DNA of 16,078 nucleotides. Source: DATGLW01 sp035293965. GTDB taxonomy: Bacteria > Actinomycetota > Acidimicrobiia > Acidimicrobiales > RAAP-2. The notes beneath the pieces were generated by a model that searched no databases, was not told where the DNA came from, and saw only the letters and a program-made list of their open reading frames with translations. Shown piece by piece: positions 1-5,888 of this stretch; the stretch's first letter is position 1; each line of letters opens with the position of its first letter. The stretch covers positions 1-16,078 of the forward strand of contig DATGLW010000072.1 of NCBI GenBank assembly GCA_035293965.1. Direction: 5' to 3'. A program made the translations under genes and the position numbers.

Positions 1-321
1 GGCGTGCTTGTTGGCCACGAGGTCCTGGGCGGCGGTGAGGTCGGTGGACACGCTCGACTGGTCGTCTTCGACCACGAGCTTGAGCGGGTGCCCGTTCACC
101 CCGCCGTGCGCGTTCTGCAGGTCGACCCTGGCCTGGGCCCCGCCGGGGCCGTCGGCGAAGGTCGACGACGCGTTGCCGGTGATCGAGGTGATGTAGCCGA
201 TCACGATCGGGCTGTTCTTGGGGGTCGCACCGGCCGCGGCACCGATGGCGGTCGTCGCGAGCCCAGCCAGCAGGAGAGCGCTTGCTCCCACCGCACAGTT
301 GCGCATCCAGCGCGTCGCCAT
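1..321 (-). CDS. Branched-chain amino-acid type ABC transporter substrate-binding protein, N-terminal part (runs off the left edge)
   Basis: The first 107 codons of a gene starting at ATG 321 are present; the rest lies beyond position 1. The product begins with a basic residue cluster (MATRWMR) and a hydrophobic stretch ending in GAAAGA, a Sec-type signal peptide of about 32 residues. The mature part opens with a strand 'SPIVIGYITSITGN', followed by 'DGPGGAQARVDLQNAHGGVNG' and 'LKLVVEDDQSS'. This is the usual start of the LivJ/Peripla_BP_6 fold (first beta strand, then 'N..GGvnGhpl.l...DdqS'). The protein would bind a small ligand outside the membrane for an ABC importer; the ligand cannot be told from this fragment. 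A good ribosome binding site (GGGAGGGG) lies just before the ATG. It follows ftsH on the same strand after a 133-nt gap, so it may have its own promoter. No permease or ATPase gene is visible here. Confidence 0.85.
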   Translation of the reverse strand, partial: MATRWMRNCAVGASALLLAGLATTAIGAAAGATPKNSPIVIGYITSITGNASSTFADGPGGAQARVDLQNAHGGVNGHPLKLVVEDDQSSVSTDLTAAQDLVANKHA

Positions 322-368
322 GAACCCCTCCCGAACTCCTGGATCACTGCCTGGTTACGGACCGGTCG

Positions 369-374
369 ATCGTA
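369..374 (-). promoter_or_regulatory. Possible -10 element for the substrate-binding protein gene
   Basis: On the minus strand the ftsH to substrate-binding-protein gap contains TGTACGAT, whose TACGAT fits the actinobacterial TANNNT -10 pattern about 48 nt before the ATG at 321. I see no convincing -35 hexamer at 16-18 nt. A short CGCC-AAA-GGCG inverted repeat at 436-446 lies between this site and the ftsH stop, but has no T tract. Confidence 0.25.
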
Positions 375-454
375 CAGCAAGACGGCGACGCTTTCGTGGC
401 ATCGGGCGATCGGCCGGGCACAGGAGCGGGCAGTTCGCCAAAGGCGCCCTGGCC

Positions 455-2539
455 CTAGCTCCCCTCCGCCCTGCTCCGAGTGGGGGCGCCGTGCATACCC
501 GCTTGCCCGTCGGCATGGCGCGGGCCACCGGCGGGCTCGTCGAGGTCAGCCGACAGCCGTTCAGAAGCGGGGCTGGGGGCCCCCAGCGGGGCTGGGGGCG
601 AGCCGACGCCGGTGCGAGCGGCACCTCGGCGAGGGGCGACCGTCGCTCCCTCGGATCCGTCCGTGGGGACCGGGAGGCCCACAAGCTGGTACACCTCGGA
701 CCCGTCGATCGTCTCGTGCTCGGTCAGGAGGTCGACGAGCTGGCGGAGCTCGGTCCGATGAGCCGTGAGGAGCTGGACCGCCCGGGCCTCGGCTTCCCTC
801 AGCAAGCGCGCCACCTCGGCGTCGATCTGGGCCTGGGTGCTCTCGGCGAACGGCCGGCTCGACAGCCCGGTGCCGCCCCCTCCCAGGAAGACGGACCCAC
901 CCAGGGGGTAGCCCACGGGCCCGACGGCACCCGAGAGCCCGAACTCGCGCACCATCTTGGTCGCCAGGTCGGTTGCCTGCGCCAGGTCGTTGGCGGCCCC
1001 GGTCGATCCCTGGCCGAGCTCGACCAGTTCGGCGGCTCGCCCGCCGAGCCGCACGGTCAGGGCGTCGAGGAGGTAGTCCTCGCCGTAGAGGTGACGCTCG
1101 ACGAGGGGCAATTGCTCCGTGACCCCCAGTGCCTGCCCGGCCGGCAGGATGGTCACCTTCGCCACGGGGTCGGCATGGGCCGACAACGCCGCCACCAGCG
1201 CATGGCCCGCCTCGTGGACGGCCACCGCGTGCTTCTCCTCGGGGAGGAGCACGTTGGAGCCCTCGCGCCGGCCCAGCAGGATCCGGTCCCTCGCCTCCTC
1301 GAAGTCGCTGGCCGAGAGGACCTCGCGCCGGTCACGGACGGCCACGATGGCTGCCTCGTTCGCCAAGTTGGCGAGGTCGGCTCCGGAGAAGCCCGGCGTG
1401 CCCCGCGCGACCACCGACAGGTCGACGTCGGGACCCAGGTGCTTGTGGCGGCAGTGGACGGCCAGGATGGCGGTGCGCTCGGCGAGCGTGGGCAGGGGGA
1501 TCACGACCTGACGGTCGAAGCGCCCCGGGCGCAGGAGCGCCGGGTCCAGGACCTCAGGGCGGTTGGTGGCTGCCAGCACCACGATGCCCTCGGCAGGGTC
1601 GAAGCCGTCCATCTCCGAGAGGAGCTGGTTGAGGGTCTGCTCGCGCTCGTCGTTGGCCACGATCGACCCGGTGCCCGCCCGCCGTTGGCCGATGGCGTCC
1701 ACCTCGTCGACGAACACGATGGCCGGGGCGCGTTTGCGGGCCTCGGAGAACAGGTCGCGGACCCTGGCTGCACCGACCCCGACGAACATCTCGACGAAGC
1801 TCGAGCCGGCCACGGAGAAGAAGGGCACGTCTGCCTCGCCGGCCACCGCCCGCGCCAGGAGGGTCTTGCCGGTGCCCGGAGGTCCGACCATCAGCACGCC
1901 TCGGGGGGCGATGGCTCCGGCCCGCCGGTAGCGCTCCGGCTGGCGCAGGAAGTCGACCACCTCGGCGATCTCTGCCTTCGCGCCCTCATAGCCCGCGACG
2001 TCGGCGAACGTCGTGCTCGGGCGTTCGGCGTCGAAGACCTTGGCCCGCGACTTCCCGACACCCAGGGTGCCCTGCAGCTGACCGGCAGCCCCCTTCGACA
2101 TGCGGAACCAGAGCCATCCGATGAGGAGGAAGGGCACGAGGAGCAGGGCCCACGACAGCACCTCCGAACCGAAGGAGGGCGTCGGCGGGGCGGCGTCGAT
2201 CTGCACCTTCGCCTTCTCGAGGCGGTCGAGGAGGCTCGAGCCGGCGAGCTGGACGGGGATGACCGTGGTGAAGTTCTTGCCGTGCTCGAGCACGCCGCTG
2301 GCCTGCCCGTCCGAGGAGATCGTCACCGACTTCACCTGGTGGGCCGACACGTCGGCCAGGAACTGGGAGTAGGTGAGGTCGACGGTTGGGGCGCCGCGGG
2401 TGGCAGGCAGGGTGAGCCAGAGCAGGACCGTCAGCCCAACGGCGATCGGCCACAGCCAATGGCGCCAGGCGGGTGGGGGGGGCGGCGCGGTCGGCGTCGG
2501 CCGGTCGCCAGGAGGCGGCGGGTTCGCCTTCTTTGTCAT
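455..2539 (-). CDS. ftsH: ATP-dependent zinc metalloprotease FtsH
   Basis: A 694-residue membrane-anchored AAA+ protease that extracts and degrades membrane and some soluble proteins as a hexamer. Order: short Pro-rich cytoplasmic start; membrane segment about 27-44; extracytoplasmic domain about 50-126; second membrane segment about 127-146; AAA+ module with Walker A GPPGTGKT (219-226), pore loop MFVGVGA (251-257), Walker B IVFVDEVDAI (274-283) and second region of homology with ATNRPEVLDPALLRPGRFDR (324-343); then the M41 peptidase domain with zinc motif HEAGH (442-446). Asp518 in 'GAANDLAQAT' matches the third zinc ligand. All catalytic residues are present, so it should be active. After about residue 625 comes a 70-residue Pro/Ala/Gly-rich tail without recognisable domain. 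The ATG at 2539 has a strong AGGAAGG site. Length is normal for FtsH (about 620-780). A structured leader precedes it (see 2554-2610). Confidence 0.96.
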   Translation of the reverse strand: MTKKANPPPPGDRPTPTAPPPPPAWRHWLWPIAVGLTVLLWLTLPATRGAPTVDLTYSQFLADVSAHQVKSVTISSDGQASGVLEHGKNFTTVIPVQLAGSSLLDRLEKAKVQIDAAPPTPSFGSEVLSWALLLVPFLLIGWLWFRMSKGAAGQLQGTLGVGKSRAKVFDAERPSTTFADVAGYEGAKAEIAEVVDFLRQPERYRRAGAIAPRGVLMVGPPGTGKTLLARAVAGEADVPFFSVAGSSFVEMFVGVGAARVRDLFSEARKRAPAIVFVDEVDAIGQRRAGTGSIVANDEREQTLNQLLSEMDGFDPAEGIVVLAATNRPEVLDPALLRPGRFDRQVVIPLPTLAERTAILAVHCRHKHLGPDVDLSVVARGTPGFSGADLANLANEAAIVAVRDRREVLSASDFEEARDRILLGRREGSNVLLPEEKHAVAVHEAGHALVAALSAHADPVAKVTILPAGQALGVTEQLPLVERHLYGEDYLLDALTVRLGGRAAELVELGQGSTGAANDLAQATDLATKMVREFGLSGAVGPVGYPLGGSVFLGGGGTGLSSRPFAESTQAQIDAEVARLLREAEARAVQLLTAHRTELRQLVDLLTEHETIDGSEVYQLVGLPVPTDGSEGATVAPRRGAARTGVGSPPAPLGAPSPASERLSADLDEPAGGPRHADGQAGMHGAPTRSRAEGS
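572..587. repeat. 16-nt perfect palindrome inside the ftsH tail
   Basis: GCTGGGGGCCCCCAGC equals its own reverse complement and is followed directly by a further CGGGGCTGGGGG at 588-598. It lies in the low-complexity part of the FtsH tail, coding for a Pro/Ala/Gly stretch (around residues 648-657). Confidence 0.7.
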
Positions 2540-2553
2540 GTCCCTTCCTCGCT

Positions 2554-2610
2554 GGCCACCGTACCTCGTGGGTGCCTCGTGGCGTACCGAGGCGCCGGGC
2601 CACGGTGGCC
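2554..2610. repeat. Nested inverted and direct repeats in the ftsH leader
   Basis: GGCCACCGT (2554-2562) and ACGGTGGCC (2602-2610) form a perfect 9-nt inverted repeat. Between them lie the direct repeat CCTCGTGG (2564-2571 and 2575-2582) and a smaller inverted pair CCTCG (2575-2579) / CGAGG (2588-2592). On the minus strand this sits 15-71 nt before the ftsH ATG, upstream of and not covering the AGGAAGG ribosome binding site. A TACGGT at 2558-2563 (minus strand) could be a -10 element overlapping the inner arm. It could be an operator or a leader RNA structure; the function is inferred only from position. Confidence 0.5.
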
Positions 2611-2745
2611 GCTCTCGTTGGCCGCCACCCTACTGTGACGGTGCCTGCTCCGGGCGGTGCCCTGCCCGTCATCGTCGGGTGGCACTGCCTGGGTCGCGAG
2701 GCCGTCACCCACGATCAAGGGGACCGAGCGTCCACTGTGGAGACC

Positions 2746-2762
2746 GGCGCCGGCGAGGCGCC
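2746..2762 (-). terminator. GC-rich hairpin downstream of the F420/PPOX gene
   Basis: GGCGCC (2746-2751) and GGCGCC (2757-2762) with a 5-nt loop form a stem about 38 nt after the stop of the minus-strand gene ending at 2800. No T tract follows, so this is at best a weak or Rho-assisted terminator. A small palindrome TCCACTGTGGA (2731-2741) lies next to it. The remainder of the 260-nt gap 2540-2799 holds no gene that I can support. Confidence 0.25.
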
Positions 2763-2799
2763 CAGTGCCGCGCCGGAGTGTCTCCCCGAACGGGCTGGG

Positions 2800-3216
2800 T
2801 CAATCCACCGGTTGCGCGACGATGCGATCCGGGCGGATCCGCACCTTCACGCGGACTTCGCCCTCTTGTCGGAACGGGTAGGTGTCCTGCCCGAGGTACT
2901 TCTTCGCCAGGGCGTCGATGTGCTCGTCGGCCCCCTCGGTGGTCATCTCGACCACGGTTCCTCGGAACGCGACCACGAGGTAGGGATCCTCGGGGGCCAC
3001 GATCGACACGGCCACGTGCGGGTTGGCTCGCATGTTCCTCGCTTTCACCCGCCCCTCGGCCGTGTTCACGAGCAGGTCGCCGGCCTCGTGGTCGACCCAC
3101 ACCGGGGTCACGTGGGGGACCCCGCCGGTGCCCACGGTCGCCAGGTTGCCGATGACGGGTCGCTCGATGAGCGCGATCGCCCCACGGCTGAGGTGCTCGG
3201 CGCGGTCACCGGGCAC
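2800..3216 (-). CDS. PPOX-class F420-dependent family protein (pyridoxamine-phosphate-oxidase fold)
   Basis: A 138-residue protein of the split beta-barrel flavin/deazaflavin-binding family, similar in pattern to the mycobacterial Rv1155-like F420-dependent group. Diagnostic segments are 'IGNLATVGTGGVPHVTPVWV' (22-41), 'LLVNTAEGRVKARNM' (48-62, with the K-x-R-N cofactor-phosphate motif at 58-61), 'NPHVAVSIV' (65-73) and a conserved 'HIDALAKKYLGQDTYP' (99-114). These proteins act in the cytoplasm as dimers and reduce substrates with F420H2 or bind F420; the substrate is not predictable here. The GTG start at 3216 is chosen because GAGAGGAGG precedes it; it lies inside the last codons of transaldolase (11-nt overlap), so the two are probably translated together. 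Ends 260 nt before ftsH. Confidence 0.9.
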   Translation of the reverse strand: MPGDRAEHLSRGAIALIERPVIGNLATVGTGGVPHVTPVWVDHEAGDLLVNTAEGRVKARNMRANPHVAVSIVAPEDPYLVVAFRGTVVEMTTEGADEHIDALAKKYLGQDTYPFRQEGEVRVKVRIRPDRIVAQPVD

Positions 3217-4324
3217 GGTGGCCTCCTCTCTCCCAGGCGGCAGCCTTGGCCGACAGTTGCGCCAGGAGCTCGTCGAAGGAGCGCGCGAACGCAGCGACGC
3301 CCTGGGCTTCGAGGGTCGCGCCCACGTCGGCCATGTCGACGCCGGCAGCCCCCAGCGCGTCGATGTCCGTGCGCGCCTGCTCGACCTCCGCCTGCCCGTC
3401 GAGCGAGCGCCGGACCGTGCCGTGGTCTTCGAAGCGGTCGATCGTCTCCTCGGGGAGGGTGGTGACGGTGTCCGGTCCGATCAGGGCGTCGACGTAGCGG
3501 GTGTCGGCGTAGGCCGGGTCCTTGGTGGACGTCGACGCCCACAGGGGCCGCTGGACGTGTGCCCCGCGTCTCGCCAGGCGTTCCCAGCGCTCGCCGGCGA
3601 AGCAGGACCGGAACAGCTGGTACGCGAGGCGGGCCTGGGCAATGGCGGCACGGCCTCGCAGCGCTGCCGCCGCCGGTCCGCCCGCCGCGTCGAGGCGGCG
3701 GTCCACTTCCGTGTCGACCCTGCTCACGAAGAAGCTGGCCACCGAGTGCACGTTGGCGAGGTCGCCCTGGTAGGCCTCCAGCCCCCTGAGGTAGGCCTCG
3801 ATGACGTCGCCGTAGCGCTCGAGCGAGAAGAGGAGGGTCACGTTGATGTTCCGCCCCTCGGCGATCATCGCCTCGATGGCGGGCACTCCCTCGGCGGTCG
3901 CGGGGATCTTCACGAAGAGGTTGGGTCGCTTCATCCGATCGTGCAGGTCACGAGCCGCGGCGATCGTCCCGCGGGTGTCGTGCGCGAGGGCAGGCGCGAC
4001 CTCCACGGACACGAAGCCGTCCGTGCCGCCGGACTGCTCGTGGACGGGTCGGAACACCTCGAGCGCGTCCTCCACGTCGCGAAGGATCAGCTCCCAGCAG
4101 GCTTCCTGCACGGAGCGCCCCTGGGCCAGCAGGGTGCGGAACTGCTCGTCGTAGTCGGGGGACCCCTCGATCGCCCTGGCGACGATGGTCGGGTTGGCGG
4201 TGACCCCGCGCACGCCGGCATCGCGGCGCCGCGCCAGCGTGCCGTCGTGCAGCCAACGCCGGCGCAGGTTGTCCAGCCAGGGGCTCTGCCCGTGCTCGTC
4301 GAACAGCTGTTGCAATCTCGTCAT
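3206..4324 (-). CDS. tal: Transaldolase
   Basis: A 372-residue transaldolase of the long actinobacterial type, moving a dihydroxyacetone unit between sugar phosphates (sedoheptulose-7-P and glyceraldehyde-3-P to erythrose-4-P and fructose-6-P) in the non-oxidative pentose phosphate pathway. Conserved stretches: 'SPWLDNLRR' (14-22), 'GVRGVTANPTI' (37-47), 'NLFVKIPATAEG' (135-146) with Lys139 as the Schiff-base lysine, 'NINVTLLFSLERY' (159-171), 'SVASFFVSRVDTEVD' (194-208), and 'WASTSTKDPAYADTRYV' further on. The open frame continues upstream past 4900, but homology begins at ATG 4324, which has GAGGG upstream; the extension overlaps other genes and is rejected. It overlaps the next gene by 11 nt. 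No transketolase, G6P dehydrogenase or other pentose-phosphate gene lies in the window, so the usual tkt-tal-zwf cluster is not kept here. Confidence 0.94.
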   Translation of the reverse strand: MTRLQQLFDEHGQSPWLDNLRRRWLHDGTLARRRDAGVRGVTANPTIVARAIEGSPDYDEQFRTLLAQGRSVQEACWELILRDVEDALEVFRPVHEQSGGTDGFVSVEVAPALAHDTRGTIAAARDLHDRMKRPNLFVKIPATAEGVPAIEAMIAEGRNINVTLLFSLERYGDVIEAYLRGLEAYQGDLANVHSVASFFVSRVDTEVDRRLDAAGGPAAAALRGRAAIAQARLAYQLFRSCFAGERWERLARRGAHVQRPLWASTSTKDPAYADTRYVDALIGPDTVTTLPEETIDRFEDHGTVRRSLDGQAEVEQARTDIDALGAAGVDMADVGATLEAQGVAAFARSFDELLAQLSAKAAAWERGGHRAR

Positions 4325-4347
4325 GATGCGACCCTCGCTCTCACCAC

Positions 4348-4377
4348 CCTGCCCGCTTGCCACCTGCCCGCTTGCCA
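4348..4377. repeat. 15-nt perfect tandem repeat upstream of tal
   Basis: CCTGCCCGCTTGCCA occurs twice head to tail (4348-4362 and 4363-4377), flanked by further CACC/CCC. It lies 24-53 nt before the tal ATG on the minus strand, in the 181-nt divergent gap to the small gene at 4506. Paired repeats in this position could be a regulator site in the tal leader or promoter; no regulator gene is adjacent. Confidence 0.6.
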
Positions 4378-4493
4378 CCCTGACCCGGACGGGCCCTGCG
4401 ACGGCGCCGTCTCCACCCGTTCTACCCGCCCGGGCAACACCGTGACCGCCGGGCCCGCGGCTTGCGGCTGTGGTGGCGTGCCGGCGGAGGGGG

Positions 4494-4499
4494 CACAAT
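4494..4499 (+). promoter_or_regulatory. Possible -10 element for leaderless transcription of the 63-aa gene
   Basis: CACAAT ends 6 nt before the ATG at 4506, the spacing expected when transcription starts at or very near the start codon. An alternative is translation from GGAGGGGG (about 12 nt upstream of the ATG). No good -35 was seen. Confidence 0.25.
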
Positions 4500-4505
4500 A
4501 CGGCC

Positions 4506-4697
4506 ATGGCTGAGGTCGACGACCGTCTCACCCGGCTGGAGCTCGCCGTGGCGCACCTGACAGAGGCGATTGAGGAGCTGGCCAAGGTGCTCACGCCCGG
4601 TGCGGCACCCTCCGCGTCGCGCGTCGGGTCCCACCTGCGCGACGTGAGGGAGAACTGCAACCGGTTTGCCGTGCCCGTGCCGCGCGCCCGCGACTGA
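4506..4697 (+). CDS. Small coiled-coil-like protein of unknown function (63 aa)
   Basis: A short gene on the plus strand, divergent from tal and convergent with the SDR gene (25 nt between stops). The 63-residue product starts 'MAEVDDRLTRLELAVAHLT', a heptad-like helix (L8, L11, V15, L18, I22, L26) through about residue 28, then a Pro/Ala/Ser hinge and a basic tail with 'LRDVRENCNRFAVPVPRARD'. It has a single Cys (C51), no membrane segment and no signal peptide. I do not recognise a named family. The helix suggests oligomerisation or partner binding, which is inference. The start ATG 4506 is preferred over an in-frame upstream start at 4470 because the helix begins there. Codon use is consistent with a real gene (G/C-rich third positions), but the shortness leaves doubt. 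Confidence 0.55.
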   Translation: MAEVDDRLTRLELAVAHLTEAIEELAKVLTPGAAPSASRVGSHLRDVRENCNRFAVPVPRARD

Positions 4698-4722
4698 GCA
4701 CGCGGCCGGGGCCGAGGCTGGG

Positions 4723-5673
4723 TCAGGCGTGCGGCTGGGGCTGGTACTCGGCCGCGCCGCTCAGGCCGCCGTGGCGGCTGCCGAAGGCCAGGCTGTTGAG
4801 GGCGGTGCCCACCTCCTCGGGACGCCACTTGCGGTTGCCGCCGGGGACGGTCAGGACGGTCTCCCTCGTCCAGGGGCGATAGTGGGTGATGGTCGTGCCC
4901 CCGGCGGCGAACACCTGGCCGGTCACGTGGCGTGACAGGTCCGATGCGAGCCACACGACGGTCGGGGCCACGTTCCCCGGGTCACCGGGGTCGAACGCCT
5001 CGTACTGATCGGTCTCCCGAACGGGGCCTTCCATCCCCGGGATCGTGGCGATGAGCCGGGTGTGGCCCGAGGGCGCCACGCAGTTGGACCGCACGCCGTA
5101 GCGTTCCATCTCGAGGGCGACCGCGATGGTGAACATCGCGATGCCCCCCTTTGCGGCCGCGTAGTTCGCCTGGCCGATGTTGCCATGCAGGCCCACCACC
5201 GAGCTCGTATTGACGAGGGACGCGTTGACGGGACCACCTTGCCGACGGCTCTGCTCTCGCCAGTACGCGCACGCATGGCGCGTCGGCGCGAAATGGCCCT
5301 TCAGGTGCACACGGACGACAGCGTCCCAGTCGGCCTCGTCGAGGTTGAAGATCATCTTGTCGCGCAGGATGCCGGCGTTGTTCACCAAGACGTCGAGGCC
5401 ACCGAAGGCCTCGCGAGCCTGTTCGACCATCCGGCGCGCGCCCTCGAAGTCCGACACGTCCTCGTAGTTGGCGACGGCCTCGCCGCCTCGGGAGCGGATG
5501 AGGTCGACCACCACGTCGGCAGCCCCCTTGTCCGCGCCCTCGCCTCGCTCGGACCCGCCGAGATCGTTCACGACGACCTTCGCGCCTTCCTCGGCCAGTG
5601 CGAGGGCGTGCCCTCGGCCCACCCCGTGACCAGCCCCGGTCACGATCGCCACCTTGCCGTCGAGGATCCCCAT
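4723..5673 (-). CDS. SDR-family NAD(P)-dependent oxidoreductase, 3-hydroxyacyl-CoA dehydrogenase-like
   Basis: A 316-residue classical short-chain dehydrogenase. It has the Rossmann nucleotide motif TGAGHGVG (12-19), an acidic 'VVNDLGGSERGEG' region (34-46), NNAG (98-101), catalytic Ser158 in 'NTSSVVGLHGN', and YAAAK (Tyr171, Lys175). The 'VVNDLGG...GA....V..I...GG.A' pattern is that of the peroxisomal multifunctional enzyme type 2 / 17beta-HSD4-like branch, which oxidises 3-hydroxyacyl-CoA; the exact substrate (fatty acid, steroid or other acyl-CoA) is not given by the sequence. A C-terminal extension of about 60 residues after the core (including 'TTITHYRPWTRETVL') is usual for this branch. 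Start ATG 5673 has a strong AAGGAGGG; the frame stays open upstream but has no homology. It follows the CoA-transferase-like gene after 215 nt on the same strand, which fits a shared role in acyl-CoA metabolism. Confidence 0.92.
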   Translation of the reverse strand: MGILDGKVAIVTGAGHGVGRGHALALAEEGAKVVVNDLGGSERGEGADKGAADVVVDLIRSRGGEAVANYEDVSDFEGARRMVEQAREAFGGLDVLVNNAGILRDKMIFNLDEADWDAVVRVHLKGHFAPTRHACAYWREQSRRQGGPVNASLVNTSSVVGLHGNIGQANYAAAKGGIAMFTIAVALEMERYGVRSNCVAPSGHTRLIATIPGMEGPVRETDQYEAFDPGDPGNVAPTVVWLASDLSRHVTGQVFAAGGTTITHYRPWTRETVLTVPGGNRKWRPEEVGTALNSLAFGSRHGGLSGAAEYQPQPHA

Positions 5674-5747
5674 AGCCGTCCCTCCTTCACCGTGCCCTAC
5701 GACGTCGCCTGCCCCCGGGCGCCCCGGCCAGAACCCCGGCGCCACCC

Positions 5748-5773
5748 GGTGGGCCCACCCGGCGGGCCCACCC
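5748..5773. repeat. 13-nt imperfect tandem repeat containing a palindrome
   Basis: GGTGGGCCCACCC (5748-5760) is followed by GGCGGGCCCACCC (5761-5773) and then GCGGGCC. The first contains the perfect 12-nt palindrome GGTGGGCCCACC. It lies in the 215-nt gap between the CoA-transferase-like gene and the SDR gene, about 75 nt before the SDR start, and could be an operator for the SDR gene. Another 12-nt palindrome, GCGCGGCCGCGC, is at 5800-5811. No gene is evident in the gap. Confidence 0.45.
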
Positions 5774-5888
5774 GCGGGCCGCACGCGTGACGCAGTGTCG
5801 CGCGGCCGCGCCCACGACCTCCCCCCGGTGGCGGCGGCGGTGGTCCCCATCCCCCCAGGGCGATCCTCTCCCTCCGCCCCGTGACCCC

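Noticed and set aside
218..2638. An 806-codon open frame on the plus strand opposite ftsH
   Set aside because: It is the antisense of a clear FtsH with all catalytic motifs; its translation has no family pattern and is a by-product of high GC.
3023..4513. A 496-codon plus-strand frame opposite the F420/PPOX and tal genes
   Set aside because: Covers two recognised minus-strand genes and shows no domain.
4698..4722. A Rho-independent terminator between the convergent 63-aa and SDR genes
   Set aside because: Only 25 nt, GC-rich, with no convincing stem plus T tract.
4325..4954. Upstream extension of the transaldolase frame
   Set aside because: No transaldolase homology before ATG 4324; the extension would overlap the 63-aa gene and the end of the SDR gene.
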